From UBA1161 sp002311745 (GTDB taxonomy: Bacteria; Planctomycetota; Phycisphaerae; Tepidisphaerales; Tepidisphaeraceae), in the NCBI GenBank assembly GCA_050018415.1, contig JBEKAB010000001.1, positions 186,001 through 250,000 of the forward strand: a DNA stretch of 64,000 bases, given 5' to 3'. The notes below the pieces were generated by a model. That model searched no databases. It saw only the letters and a list, made by a program, of their open reading frames with translations, and was not told the origin of the DNA. The position numbers and the translations under genes were made by a program. Positions 28,258-38,290 of the stretch are shown piece after piece; position 1 is the stretch's first letter; each line of letters starts with the position of its first letter.

Positions 28258-29010
28258 TTACTCGAGCATCACTTCATCCCCGACGTGCAAAGCGAGCACG
28301 GCCGCGGCTGAGCCGTCGCGCACCGCGATTTCCAGAAGATCGGCGCTGGCGATCAGGGCCAAGGGCGTTCCCGAGGGCACCTGGGCATAGGTGCCGGCGA
28401 TTCGCAGCCGCCGCTTGCCCACCCGAACGGTCCGCTTACCGGCCATCGCCTGGCGCGGGATATTGGTCATCGCGTTGCCGAAATGATCGATGTGAATGAT
28501 CCGCCCGCGGCGCGCATTGCACCGGGCCAGATGGACGTTGAGCAATAAGGGCGTGTCGATGGGCCGGGCGATTTGGCTTATGGGCCGCCCCGCCGCCAGC
28601 ATGCCGGCGGCCGGCGCCATGATGTCGCGGCCGTGGAACGTGCGGCTTATGCGGCGCGGCCGCCAGGTCAGCTCGTGCGCTTTGCCCCGGCCCAGTCGCC
28701 GCCACGCCCAGGTGATCAAGCCGTTGTCCGGGCAGACCACCATCTGCCGGTGGATTTGCACCACCAGAATTCGCCGGCTCGTCCCCACGCCCGGATCGAC
28801 CACGGACAGGTGCACGCATCCCGGCCCGAACGCGGCCACCGCCCGCTCCAGAACGATCGAGCCGCCCAGCACGTCGCCGGGCGAAACGTGGTGAGTGACG
28901 TCGATCAGCCGCGCCGTCGGCGCTTGGCGCAAGATCGCCGCTTTCAGCGCCGCGACGTACGCATCGGCAAGCCCGAAATCGCTGCTCAACGTGACAATCG
29001 GTTCTTCCAT
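28258..29010 (-). CDS. SAM hydroxide adenosyltransferase (DUF62)
   Basis: This 250-aa member of the fluorinase/chlorinase/duf62 family hydrolyses S-adenosylmethionine to adenosine and methionine. Family landmarks are L-S-S-D-F-G-L-A-D-A-Y (about 8-18), V-D-P-G-V-G-T (about 70-76), P-D-N-G-L (about 94-98) and I-D-H-F-G-N-A-M-T-N (about 173-182). It diverges from pcm, also SAM-dependent. No halogenase loop is apparent, so the hydroxide form is the likelier one. Confidence 0.85.
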   Translation of the reverse strand: MEEPIVTLSSDFGLADAYVAALKAAILRQAPTARLIDVTHHVSPGDVLGGSIVLERAVAAFGPGCVHLSVVDPGVGTSRRILVVQIHRQMVVCPDNGLITWAWRRLGRGKAHELTWRPRRISRTFHGRDIMAPAAGMLAAGRPISQIARPIDTPLLLNVHLARCNARRGRIIHIDHFGNAMTNIPRQAMAGKRTVRVGKRRLRIAGTYAQVPSGTPLALIASADLLEIAVRDGSAAAVLALHVGDEVMLE

Positions 29011-29044
29011 AGTGCAAACTGTCGGCTAAAGGGCCGCCATGAGA

Positions 29045-29050
29045 TAGAAT
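29045..29050 (+). promoter_or_regulatory. TAGAAT -10-like box, 6 nt before pcm start
   Basis: TAGAAT is followed by ACTCGT and the pcm ATG. With no Shine-Dalgarno present, this arrangement predicts a leaderless transcript. Confidence 0.5.
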
Positions 29051-29056
29051 ACTCGT

Positions 29057-29719
29057 ATGAGCCGACTTGGTGAAATCAGCGCGCAAGAGCAGATGATCCG
29101 CCAGCAGATCATCGACCGGGGCATCCACGATCAACGAGTGATCGCCGCCCTGCGGAGCGTGCCGCGCGACAAGTTTTTTCTGCCCGATGCCCGCGATTTC
29201 GCCTTCGCCGACCGGGCCGCGCCCATCGGTCACGGCCAGACCATCAGCCAGCCGTACATGGTCGCCCTCATGACGGCGCGCTTGGACGTGCAGAGCACCC
29301 ACAAGGTGCTGGAGATCGGCACGGGCAGCGGGTACCACACGGCGATCCTGGCCAAGCTGGCCCGCCAGGTGTACACCGTCGAGCGGCTCAAGCCGCTGCT
29401 CGACGAGGCGTGGGAAAAACTGATGTCCCTGGACATCCGCAACGTGCGCTATCGTTTTGGCGATGGGACGGCCGGGTGGCCCGAGGCGGCGCCGTTCGAC
29501 CGTATCCTCATCGGCGCCGGCGCCCCGCGGATTCCGCAGGATTTGCTTCAGCACCAATTGATCGACGGGGGCATCGCCGTGCTGCCGGTGGGGCCGGAGG
29601 AGGAACAGATGCTGATCGAAGTCCGCCGCAGCGGCGACCGCTTGGACAGCACGGATGTTTGCCCCTGCCGGTTTGTCAAACTGATCGGCCAAGAGGGCTG
29701 GGCCGCCGGGAAAGAATGA
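29057..29719 (+). CDS. pcm: Protein-L-isoaspartate O-methyltransferase
   Basis: This 220-aa enzyme methylates isoaspartyl residues for protein repair. It has G-H-G-Q-T-I-S-Q-P-Y near residue 57 and the SAM motif V-L-E-I-G-T-G-S-G-Y-H near 85. F-D-R-I-L-I-G-A-G-A-P follows near 150. Its TGA overlaps the recG start (ATGA), so the two are translationally coupled. Confidence 0.93.
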   Translation: MSRLGEISAQEQMIRQQIIDRGIHDQRVIAALRSVPRDKFFLPDARDFAFADRAAPIGHGQTISQPYMVALMTARLDVQSTHKVLEIGTGSGYHTAILAKLARQVYTVERLKPLLDEAWEKLMSLDIRNVRYRFGDGTAGWPEAAPFDRILIGAGAPRIPQDLLQHQLIDGGIAVLPVGPEEEQMLIEVRRSGDRLDSTDVCPCRFVKLIGQEGWAAGKE

Positions 29720-31809
29720 CGACAACCACGTCGACCGCTTCGCCCGTCGGGCTATCGCTGCCGGTGCAGCAGCTCAAGGGCGTCGGCCCGGCACGCGCCG
29801 CCGAGCTGCGCCGCCTGGGCTTGGCCACGCTGAGCGACCTGCTGCAGTACTTTCCCCGCGCGTACCAGCAGGAATCGCAGGAAAAACCGATCTCCGCCCT
29901 GCGCCAAGGTGAAATCGGCATCGCCCGCGGGGAAGTGATCGCCGTCAACTTCATCGTCGGCCGCGGCAGGCCGCGATTCGAAGCCACCCTCCTCCAGGAC
30001 AACCACCGCCTGGCCCTGGTCTTTTTCCACGGGGCCTACCTGCGGCGAAAAGTGCATCCGGGCCTGACCCTGCGAGTCCGCGGTCCGGTCCAATCCTTCC
30101 GCGGACTTCCGCAGATGATCAATCCCAAGTGGCAGGAGATCGATCCCCAAGCTCCGCCGATCGCGCATGCCAAGTACCGCGCCGTCTATCCCGCCAGCGG
30201 AAAAATCGCCAGCGAAGCCATCGAACGCATCATCCAGGCCCATCTTCCCGATGCACTGGGCGAAATCGGAGAATGGTTCGAGAACCCGATCCTGCAGCGG
30301 CGAGAGCTGATGGGCCGGCCGGCGGCGTACGGCGCGATTCACCAGCCGCGGGATCAAGCCCAAGCCATCGCCGCGCGCCGCCGCCTGGTCTACGACGAGC
30401 TGATGGCGATGCAGCTTGCCTTGGCGATCAGCCGGCGTCTGGGCGCCGCAGCGGCCGGGGCGCCGGTCATGCGCATCGACAAAACCTTGGACCAGCGGAT
30501 TCTGGCGCGATTCCCCTTCGAGCTGACCGAAGGTCAGAAAAACGCGATCGGGCAGATCGTCGCGGACCTCAAAAGCGGCCGGCCGATGAAGCGCCTTCTG
30601 CAGGGCGACGTCGGCAGCGGCAAAACCGTCGTGGCCCTGTACGCGATGCTGGCAACCGTCGCCAACAAGATGCAGGCGGCGATCCTGGCCCCCACGGAAG
30701 TCCTGGCCGAGCAGCATTATTTGACGCTCAGCAGCCTGCTGCAAAATTCTCGCGTGGTGATCGAGCTGTTCACCAGCCGCACGCGTCAGAAGTCCAAATC
30801 CGCCTTGGCCCGGCGTCTGGCCCGTGGAGAAATCCACCTGGCCATCGGCACGCAGGCGCTGCTGCAAGAGCACATTCGATTCGCCCATCTGGGCCTGATC
30901 GTGGTGGATGAACAGCACCGCCTGGGCGTGCGGCAGCGGGCCAGCCTGGCCGGCAAAGCCAAAAGCCCTCACTACCTGGTCATGACCGCCACGCCGATCC
31001 CGCGCACGCTGGCCCTTTCCTACTTTGCGGATTTTGACCTAAGCACCATCGAGCAGCTTCCTCCCGGCCGCCAACCCATCCAAACTTCGTGGCTGCGCGC
31101 CTCCCAAGCCGCCCAGGCGTATCAGTTGCTGCGCGACCAAGTCAACGCCGGCCGACAGGCGTACATCGTCGTGCCGCAAATCGAGGGCGATGAGGCGGAC
31201 CAAGCCAAATCCGTCACCCAACACTTCCGCCAATTATCGACCGGCCCCCTGTCCGATTTGCGCCTGGCGGCCTTGCACGGGCAGATGTCCACCGAGCAAA
31301 AACAGCGGACGATGTCCGCGTTCCGCGAGGGCGCCATCGACGCCCTGGTGGCCACGACGATGATCGAAGTCGGCATCGACGTGCCCAACGCAACGGTGAT
31401 GCTCATCGAGGGCGCCGAGCGATTTGGGTTGTCGCAACTGCACCAGCTCCGCGGCCGCGTCGGCCGCGGCCCGTATCCTTCCCACTGCATCCTGCTCTCC
31501 GATGCCTCCACGCCGGAGGCTGAGGCACGCCTCTTTGCCATGGTGCAAACCTCCAGCGGATTCGACATCGCCGAGATGGACCTGCGTCTGCGCGGTCCCG
31601 GCGAGTTCTTCGGCACGCGTCAGCACGGCTTGCCCGAATTCAAGCTGGCCGACCTGCAAAGTGAAACCGACCTTCTGCTGGCAGCCAAGCAGGATGCCCT
31701 GGAGCTACTGGCCCGCGACCCGCGGCTGAGCAGCCCCCTCCATGCTCCGCTGCGAACGATGCTCATCGAGCAGTTCGGCCAAACCTTGGGCCTGGCCCAG
31801 ATCGGCTAG
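29716..31809 (+). CDS. recG: ATP-dependent DNA helicase RecG
   Basis: This 697-aa helicase remodels stalled replication forks and branched DNA. Order of parts: an N-terminal wedge/OB domain (about 60-170); Walker A G-D-V-G-S-G-K-T near 298; D-E-Q-H near 400 (DExH box); motif III T-A-T-P-I-P-R-T; and a C-terminal helicase domain with E-V-G-I-D-V-P-N, Q-L-R-G-R-V-G-R and R-G-P-G-E-F-F-G-T-R-Q. The start overlaps the pcm stop. Confidence 0.95.
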   Translation: MTTTTSTASPVGLSLPVQQLKGVGPARAAELRRLGLATLSDLLQYFPRAYQQESQEKPISALRQGEIGIARGEVIAVNFIVGRGRPRFEATLLQDNHRLALVFFHGAYLRRKVHPGLTLRVRGPVQSFRGLPQMINPKWQEIDPQAPPIAHAKYRAVYPASGKIASEAIERIIQAHLPDALGEIGEWFENPILQRRELMGRPAAYGAIHQPRDQAQAIAARRRLVYDELMAMQLALAISRRLGAAAAGAPVMRIDKTLDQRILARFPFELTEGQKNAIGQIVADLKSGRPMKRLLQGDVGSGKTVVALYAMLATVANKMQAAILAPTEVLAEQHYLTLSSLLQNSRVVIELFTSRTRQKSKSALARRLARGEIHLAIGTQALLQEHIRFAHLGLIVVDEQHRLGVRQRASLAGKAKSPHYLVMTATPIPRTLALSYFADFDLSTIEQLPPGRQPIQTSWLRASQAAQAYQLLRDQVNAGRQAYIVVPQIEGDEADQAKSVTQHFRQLSTGPLSDLRLAALHGQMSTEQKQRTMSAFREGAIDALVATTMIEVGIDVPNATVMLIEGAERFGLSQLHQLRGRVGRGPYPSHCILLSDASTPEAEARLFAMVQTSSGFDIAEMDLRLRGPGEFFGTRQHGLPEFKLADLQSETDLLLAAKQDALELLARDPRLSSPLHAPLRTMLIEQFGQTLGLAQIG

Positions 31810-31856
31810 CGATGAAATGCCTTCGCGCGGCGATATCGCAACACACCGTAGATCAG

Positions 31857-31862
31857 ATACAA
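31857..31862 (+). promoter_or_regulatory. TACAAT -10-like box upstream of pncA
   Basis: TACAAT lies 30 nt before the pncA ATG. The predicted short leader contains a GCGGCG-GTT-CGCCGC hairpin and a GAGG Shine-Dalgarno, so this gene is of the leadered type. Confidence 0.4.
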
Positions 31863-31892
31863 TAGCGGCGGTTCGCCGCAGAGGTCGGGGCC

Positions 31893-32618
31893 ATGCCACA
31901 ACGTGCACTGGTTCTGGTGGATATCCAAAACGACTTTTGTCCGGGCGGGGCCCTGCCCGTGCCGGATGGAAATGCCGTTGTTCCCGTGGCCAATCGGCTG
32001 ATTGGGCAATTCGCCCTGGTGGTCGCGACGCAGGATTGGCATCCGGACAACCACGGCAGCTTCGCGGCCAATCACCTGGGGATGAAAGTCGGGGATGTAA
32101 TCGACTTGAACGGCCTGCGGCAAATCCTCTGGCCGGTGCATTGCGTGCAGAACACCCGCGGGGCGGCATTCGTCCAGGGGCTGAACGTCGCGCGCATCGA
32201 GCACGTCTTTCCCAAGGGCACCGATCCCCTCATCGACAGCTACAGCGGGTTTTTCGACAACGAGCATCGCAGGGCGACGGGCCTGGGCGATTTCCTCAAA
32301 GAGCAGGGTGTGCAGGATGTCTACATCATGGGCCTGGCCACGGACTATTGCGTGAAGTTCACCGCCCTGGATGCCCGCACCTTGGGATTCAACACGCTGG
32401 TCATCGAAGACGGCTGCCGGGGAATCGAGCTGATGAACGGGGACATCGCCGCGGCGATCGACCAGATGCGCTCGGCCGGGGTGAGCGTTATCAACAGCCA
32501 GACCATGGCGCCACCGGCCGCGGCTGCCGCGGCGGCTTCGCCGGCCGCCCCTGCCGCACCGAGCCCGGCCGCCGATGCTCCGGCGGCCCCGGCGGCGCCG
32601 GCGGCGCCCCGGGGTTAG
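31893..32618 (+). CDS. pncA: Nicotinamidase with Ala/Pro tail
   Basis: This 241-aa cysteine hydrolase converts nicotinamide to nicotinate for NAD salvage. V-D-I-Q-N-D-F-C-P-G-G supplies the catalytic Asp. D-W-H-P-D-N-H gives the metal-binding region, and G-L-A-T-D-Y-C-V contains the nucleophile Cys. The catalytic domain ends near residue 205. The last 35 residues are almost only Ala, Pro and Gly, an extension not needed for the fold. Confidence 0.92.
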   Translation: MPQRALVLVDIQNDFCPGGALPVPDGNAVVPVANRLIGQFALVVATQDWHPDNHGSFAANHLGMKVGDVIDLNGLRQILWPVHCVQNTRGAAFVQGLNVARIEHVFPKGTDPLIDSYSGFFDNEHRRATGLGDFLKEQGVQDVYIMGLATDYCVKFTALDARTLGFNTLVIEDGCRGIELMNGDIAAAIDQMRSAGVSVINSQTMAPPAAAAAAASPAAPAAPSPAADAPAAPAAPAAPRG

Positions 32619-32650
32619 TCTGCGCCGCCGCGGCGCGGTATCCTGCGGTC

Positions 32651-33211
32651 ATGCAAATCCGGGCGATGACTGCCGCGGACCTGGCCGATGTCGCGGACAT
32701 CGACGCCACGGTCGAATCCGATCACTATCTGCACATCAACCGCGAAGGCGAAGGGATTGCGGTGCGATGGATAATCGAGCCGCGGCCCCTGCGCCAAGCG
32801 CGCGTGCACCGGCCACGGATGAATGACGATGTGGTGTTTACGATCCGGCAGATCATCAACCAGATCGAGCAAGGGATCGCCGTGGTGGCCGAGCACGATC
32901 AGCAGATCATGGCGTTCGCGGCGGCCCGGCCGGACCTGGAAGCCGAGACCATGCGACTGATGGACCTGCGCGTGGATTTCGATTCGCGGCGGGAGGGGTT
33001 GGGCTCAGCCCTGCTTTTTTACATCGTCCAGGAAGCACGCAAGCTGGGACTGCGGGCGGTCACCGCCCATGTGGCCTCGGACAACTTTCCGGCCGTGCAG
33101 CTTTTGGCCAAGCTCAACTTCGAGCTGGCCGGGCTCGATACGCATTTCAAGTCCAACCACGATCTGGTAAAGGACTCGGTATCGCTTTTCTGGTATCTGC
33201 CCTTGGGTTAA
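32651..33211 (+). CDS. GNAT-family N-acetyltransferase
   Basis: This 186-aa protein has GNAT-fold features. M-D-L-R-V-D, then R-R-E-G-L-G-S-A-L-L is the acetyl-CoA pyrophosphate loop (about 115-124). A-H-V-A-S-D-N-F-P-A-V-Q-L-L-A-K-L-N-F-E is the C-terminal signature. The N-terminal part has a charged insertion (about 35-60). The substrate is unknown. TATCCT lies 6 nt before the ATG. It is 5 bp upstream of mgtE. Confidence 0.82.
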   Translation: MQIRAMTAADLADVADIDATVESDHYLHINREGEGIAVRWIIEPRPLRQARVHRPRMNDDVVFTIRQIINQIEQGIAVVAEHDQQIMAFAAARPDLEAETMRLMDLRVDFDSRREGLGSALLFYIVQEARKLGLRAVTAHVASDNFPAVQLLAKLNFELAGLDTHFKSNHDLVKDSVSLFWYLPLG

Positions 33212-33216
33212 TCGGT

Positions 33217-34542
33217 ATGGAAACCAAATACGACGTTTCGAAAGTCGCGGCGGAAGTTGAATCGGAAGCGGCCGCGGACGGCGCGGCCACCATGGAATTG
33301 CTGCCGCCGCAGGTCGCCGCCGAGGTGGCGCATCGCCTGGATGCCAAGCGGGCCGGCCAGATTATGGCGCGGATGGACGCGGCGCGGGCCGCACAGGTGA
33401 TGTCGCGCATGGCGCAACCGACGGCGGCGCGCGTCCTGTCGGCCATGGACCCGGACGACCGGGTGGATTGCCTGTGCAAGATGCGGCCGCCCCTGCACGA
33501 AGCGCTGGTGGCCCAGATGGAGGCCGCCGAGGCGGATGAGACGCGGCGGCTGGAGCAATACCCATCGGACACCGCCGGCGGAATCATGACCACGCAGGTC
33601 ACCGCCCTGCCGCGAAATCTCACCGTCGAGCAGGCCGTGGCCGAGCTGCGCCGCCTGCACGAGCAGTTGCACCAGATGTTTTACGTCTACGTCGTCGACG
33701 AGCAGCGGCGATTGGTCGGCGTGCTCTCCATGCGCAACCTGATCCTGGCGCCCGTGGACGGGACGCTGGAACAGATCATGATCCCGCGCGTCCGCAGCGT
33801 GCCGGTGGACATGGACCAGGAAGAAGTCGCCCGGCAGATGCGCGAGTCGCGCTTTTTGGCCCTGCCCGTGGTGGACCACGAAGCGCGATTGGTCGGTTTG
33901 ATCACCTCCGATGACGTGGTCGATGTCATCCAAGAGGAAGCGACCGAAGACATGCAGCGGATGTTCGGCGCGGGAGCCGAAGAGCGCCTGGCCAGCCCGT
34001 GGCAATTCAGCTTCGTCAAACGGATCGGTTGGTTGCAGGTCAACCTGGGCACGGCGTTCCTGGCCGGGGCGGTGGTCGCACTGTTTGGCGCCACGATCGG
34101 CCGATTCGCGGTGCTGGCGATCTACATTCCAGTCGTCGCCAGCATGGGCGGAAACGCGGCGGCGCAGGCGATGTCCGTGGCCATCCGCGGCATCTCCGCC
34201 GGCGGCCTGGGCCGCACCGACCGCAAGCTCCTTCATCACGTGCTTTGCCGCGAAGCCATCGTCGGCCTGCTCACCGGCATCGTCGTGGGCGCGACCACCG
34301 CGGTCATCGCCTGGCTGTGGCAATACCAGCACGGCATCGCCTTGGGCATCATCGTCGCCGCGGCCCTGGTGATCACGCAAACGCTGGCCTGCGTCGCCGG
34401 CGCCGCCATCCCGTTTGTCATGCGCAAATTGAACTTCGATCCGGCCCAGTCGGCGACCATCTTCACCACGACGGTTACGGACGTCTCCGGCCTGGCCAGC
34501 TTGCTGGGCCTGGCCACGATCTTCCAGGGATTCTTGAAATAA
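33217..34542 (+). CDS. mgtE: Magnesium transporter MgtE
   Basis: This 441-aa Mg2+ channel has the three MgtE parts: an N-terminal superhelical domain (about 25-115, with repeated R-A-A-Q-V-M and A-A-R-V-L), a CBS pair (about 120-245), and five membrane helices (about 275-440) containing S-M-G-G-N-A-A-A-Q and the ion-pore region near T-T-T-V-T-D-V-S-G. Length fits the family. The CBS and N domains sense cytosolic Mg2+. Confidence 0.93.
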   Translation: METKYDVSKVAAEVESEAAADGAATMELLPPQVAAEVAHRLDAKRAGQIMARMDAARAAQVMSRMAQPTAARVLSAMDPDDRVDCLCKMRPPLHEALVAQMEAAEADETRRLEQYPSDTAGGIMTTQVTALPRNLTVEQAVAELRRLHEQLHQMFYVYVVDEQRRLVGVLSMRNLILAPVDGTLEQIMIPRVRSVPVDMDQEEVARQMRESRFLALPVVDHEARLVGLITSDDVVDVIQEEATEDMQRMFGAGAEERLASPWQFSFVKRIGWLQVNLGTAFLAGAVVALFGATIGRFAVLAIYIPVVASMGGNAAAQAMSVAIRGISAGGLGRTDRKLLHHVLCREAIVGLLTGIVVGATTAVIAWLWQYQHGIALGIIVAAALVITQTLACVAGAAIPFVMRKLNFDPAQSATIFTTTVTDVSGLASLLGLATIFQGFLK

Positions 34543-34597
34543 GCCCCAAGGATCGCAACCCACGCTCGCGAAAAGTGGGAGCGGGCTGCGCGCCAAA

Positions 34598-35827
<1,230 letters not shown>

Positions 35828-35844
35828 GTCAGCTCCGATTAAGG

Positions 35845-35860
35845 ACAGTCGGGCGACTGT
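35845..35860 (-). promoter_or_regulatory. Palindrome upstream of metK
   Basis: ACAGTCG and CGACTGT separated by 2 nt form a perfect inverted repeat 17 nt upstream of the metK GTG. Its position suits an operator or a leader hairpin. Significance unproven. Confidence 0.4.
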
Positions 35861-35890
35861 AACGACCAGCGCCGGTGGAAGCAAGGCGGG

Positions 35891-37480
35891 TTAAACTGGG
35901 GCAAATTCATCGGCCGGTGGGCCTAGGGCGAGCACGTGCAGCGGCTGCCAGGGGGTGCGGTCCAGGCCGAAAAATCGGCGCATATCCTCGTCGAAGAACG
36001 CGCCGGTGGCGCAGCAGGCCAAGCGCAGTGCGCCGGCGGCCAGGTAAAGGCGCTGGGCGGCGGCGCCGGCTTCGAGGTGAGCCAGGCGATACAGGTCGGG
36101 GCCGCCTTCGGTCATCAATCGCTGCAAATTGGAAACAATAAAGCAGACGGCGGCGGCGCTGGCAAAGCGCGGATCAGAGCAGGTGAGGTTGCGTGATTCG
36201 GCTCGGACCGGCCCAAGGCGAAGGGCGGACCAGGCATCTTTCATCGGGTCGTAGAACCAGACGCCTTCGTCCATGCCGCTGACGCCTTGGATCATCCAGA
36301 ACGGACGGACCAGGGCGGCGTACGGACCGCTGGGAAAAAGCGGGTAACTGGTCCCCCCGCGAAAAGCGGCACGCGTCATTTGCCACAGGCGGTCGCGCGG
36401 GATGAAGTTTTGCGCAAAATAGCGGGCGGGGGTGACGGTTAAAAGCAAACGATCGACGGCCGGACCCGGGTCGTCCGAGTCGCTCTCCTGCGGCTGCGGA
36501 AGATCCTGGACGGGGAAATCGGGCGGCAGCGGCGTCAGCTCGGTCAGGGGCGGCCCGACTTCGCGCACCGTGGCCTCGGGAGCCACGCAATCCCCATGCA
36601 CGGCGATGATCTCATCGTAAGCGGCGACGATTTCCGCCAATGGCGCGCGCGGGATGGTCGGCATGGGGCTCGGCGCGTCGCCCTCGGTCGCCGGGCCGAT
36701 CGGTTTTTCCGCGGCATCGGCCCAGATGACCGTCCCCTGAACGGCCTCGGCATCAGGGAACTGAGCGTCGGGCGCGAGGCCGATAAGCTGGCGCATGTCT
36801 TGGGCATTGACCGCGAGGCGGACCTGGGTTTGCATTCCCAGGCCGTTGCCGGCCGTGGAGAGGTTTTGCATCAATCGGCCGGCGTCGGTGAGGGCATGGC
36901 GATAGCCGCGTGGGCCGAATGCCCAGGTGGATCGGCAAAAGATCGTGGAGACCAGTAGGGCCGCGGGCGGGATTTTCACGAATTCCAGGTCGGGCCGGCC
37001 GCGCTTGATCTGGGCAAGCGTCTCCTGGCCGTTGCGCAGTTGGTACAGGGCAAACTCGCGGGCGTTGAAATGATAAAAACCCGGCTCGAGCCCGGCGACG
37101 GCGAAGGCGGCCACGTAGATTTCGCAGGGAAAAACCCCGCCGTCACTGGGACAGACCCGCGCGGCCTCTTCGGGCATGTCGGGCCGGACGTTGCCGCCGC
37201 CTAAGAACAGCCACGTCGCCAGCGTGCGCAGGTCCTGCGGCGGTTGAAGCTGGCTGTCGGGAACCACCTCCAGGCCCTGGCGAAGCAGCGACAGCGCCGG
37301 AGTCGAGGCGCTGATCAGACTGGTGGGCAGCGGAATTTTGGCATACCCCTCGAAGAAGCGAATCGGGCTGGGCCGGGTGACATCGGCGGGCGCGATCGCG
37401 GTGTCCGCGGACAGGGCGGTGCTCTGATGAAAGCTCAGTACGCGCGCCACGCGCTGGAGAATGGCCTCGGGTAACTCCAT
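35891..37480 (-). CDS. SagB-type nitroreductase-fold oxidoreductase
   Basis: This 529-aa protein appears to contain two nitroreductase-like halves, as in SagB/ThcOx FMN dehydrogenases. N-terminal half: L-A-T-W-L-F-L-G-G-G-N-V-R, S-D-G-G-V-F-P-C-E-I-Y, G-F-Y-H-F-N, R-H-A-L-T-D-A-G-R-L-M-Q-N. C-terminal half: R-A-A-F-R-G-G-T-S-Y-P-L-F. It starts on the hemQ stop (TGATG), so translation is coupled. SagB proteins oxidise azolines in peptide natural products, but no precursor peptide or cyclodehydratase gene is nearby; a redox role linked to haem is an alternative. Confidence 0.75.
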   Translation of the reverse strand: MELPEAILQRVARVLSFHQSTALSADTAIAPADVTRPSPIRFFEGYAKIPLPTSLISASTPALSLLRQGLEVVPDSQLQPPQDLRTLATWLFLGGGNVRPDMPEEAARVCPSDGGVFPCEIYVAAFAVAGLEPGFYHFNAREFALYQLRNGQETLAQIKRGRPDLEFVKIPPAALLVSTIFCRSTWAFGPRGYRHALTDAGRLMQNLSTAGNGLGMQTQVRLAVNAQDMRQLIGLAPDAQFPDAEAVQGTVIWADAAEKPIGPATEGDAPSPMPTIPRAPLAEIVAAYDEIIAVHGDCVAPEATVREVGPPLTELTPLPPDFPVQDLPQPQESDSDDPGPAVDRLLLTVTPARYFAQNFIPRDRLWQMTRAAFRGGTSYPLFPSGPYAALVRPFWMIQGVSGMDEGVWFYDPMKDAWSALRLGPVRAESRNLTCSDPRFASAAAVCFIVSNLQRLMTEGGPDLYRLAHLEAGAAAQRLYLAAGALRLACCATGAFFDEDMRRFFGLDRTPWQPLHVLALGPPADEFAPV

Positions 37481-38220
37481 CAGAACAATTGCTCCAGGAT
37501 TCTTTCCATGGGGGTCCGAACGCAGGTGAAAATCGGCGTGTCGCGCTGCGTGTACTTGCTGCTTTCGGTTTCGCGCAGCTCCATCACCAGATCGAGAAAA
37601 TCCTTGGGCTGATCGGTTTCAAACGCCAGGACGAATTCCTGATCGTCCAGGCCGAAGCTGTACGTGGTGTTGAGCTTGACGCTGGGGTATTTGTTGCCGA
37701 TGCGGATGTGCACGTCCATGATCGCCTGGCGCTGCTCCAGGGGAAGCAGGTACCAGGCGCGGGTCTTCACAAACGGATAGACGAACAAATACTTGTGTTG
37801 ACCGGGGATGATGCGCGTGCGGCTCTCGGCGGTGTGAAACGGATCGATTTTGTCGACGTACATGCTGCGCTTGGTCATCGAAAGAAATGACCAGGGGGTG
37901 GACAGATACCCGCCAAGACTCGTGCGGTTGATGGCCTGGGATTGGGCCTGGAAATCATCGACGGCGGCGGCGATTCGCCACAGGAGAAAGTCCACGTCCG
38001 GGCGCAGAGCCACCGTGCTGTAGGAGAGGCACAAGAGGCCCTGACGATCTTGGGCGAAGAGGGCGGCAAATTCGTCGCGGGCGCGCCGCCGATCGGCGTC
38101 GCCAAGGCGGCGGAAGACCGGATCGAGTTTGAAAAACGCGAAGTTGACCATCTGCCGCGTCACGCCGGGTTGTGCACCAGCTTGGTCTTGCCCCGCTGCG
38201 GCCGGTCCGGATTGATTCAT
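37480..38220 (-). CDS. hemQ: Coproheme decarboxylase HemQ/ChdC (chlorite-dismutase fold)
   Basis: This 246-aa protein should convert Fe-coproporphyrin III to haem b. Family blocks are V-N-F-A-F-F-K-L-D, F-V-Y-P-F-V-K-T-R-A-W-Y-L-L with the catalytic-region Tyr, R-Q-A-I-M-D-V-H containing the proximal His, and F-G-L-D-D-Q-E-F-V-L-A-F-E-T-D. ATG at 38220 follows GGGAG; ATG at 38244 is possible. No other haem genes are adjacent. The coproporphyrin-dependent route is implied. Confidence 0.88.
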   Translation of the reverse strand: MNQSGPAAAGQDQAGAQPGVTRQMVNFAFFKLDPVFRRLGDADRRRARDEFAALFAQDRQGLLCLSYSTVALRPDVDFLLWRIAAAVDDFQAQSQAINRTSLGGYLSTPWSFLSMTKRSMYVDKIDPFHTAESRTRIIPGQHKYLFVYPFVKTRAWYLLPLEQRQAIMDVHIRIGNKYPSVKLNTTYSFGLDDQEFVLAFETDQPKDFLDLVMELRETESSKYTQRDTPIFTCVRTPMERILEQLF

Positions 38221-38271
38221 GCCGGCTCCCTTGAACCGAGTCATTTTAGTCCCAGATGCGAGTATGGTACA

Positions 38272-38290
38272 AACCGTGCAAACGGTTGCA
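38272..38290. promoter_or_regulatory. Nested inverted repeats in hemQ-hydrolase divergent region
   Basis: AACCGT-GCAA-ACGGTT (38272-38287) and TGCAA-ACGG-TTGCA (38277-38290) overlap and are mutually exclusive hairpins or overlapping operator half-sites. They lie between divergent hemQ and the hydrolase gene, next to both starts. Confidence 0.4.

Noticed and set aside
28258..29010. Fluorinase or chlorinase assignment for the DUF62 gene
   Set aside because: The sequence fits the common hydroxide-using branch; no halogenase-specific loop is apparent.
34543..34597. Terminator between mgtE and metK
   Set aside because: Short GC pairings exist, but I could not find one clear stem with a T-run in the right place.
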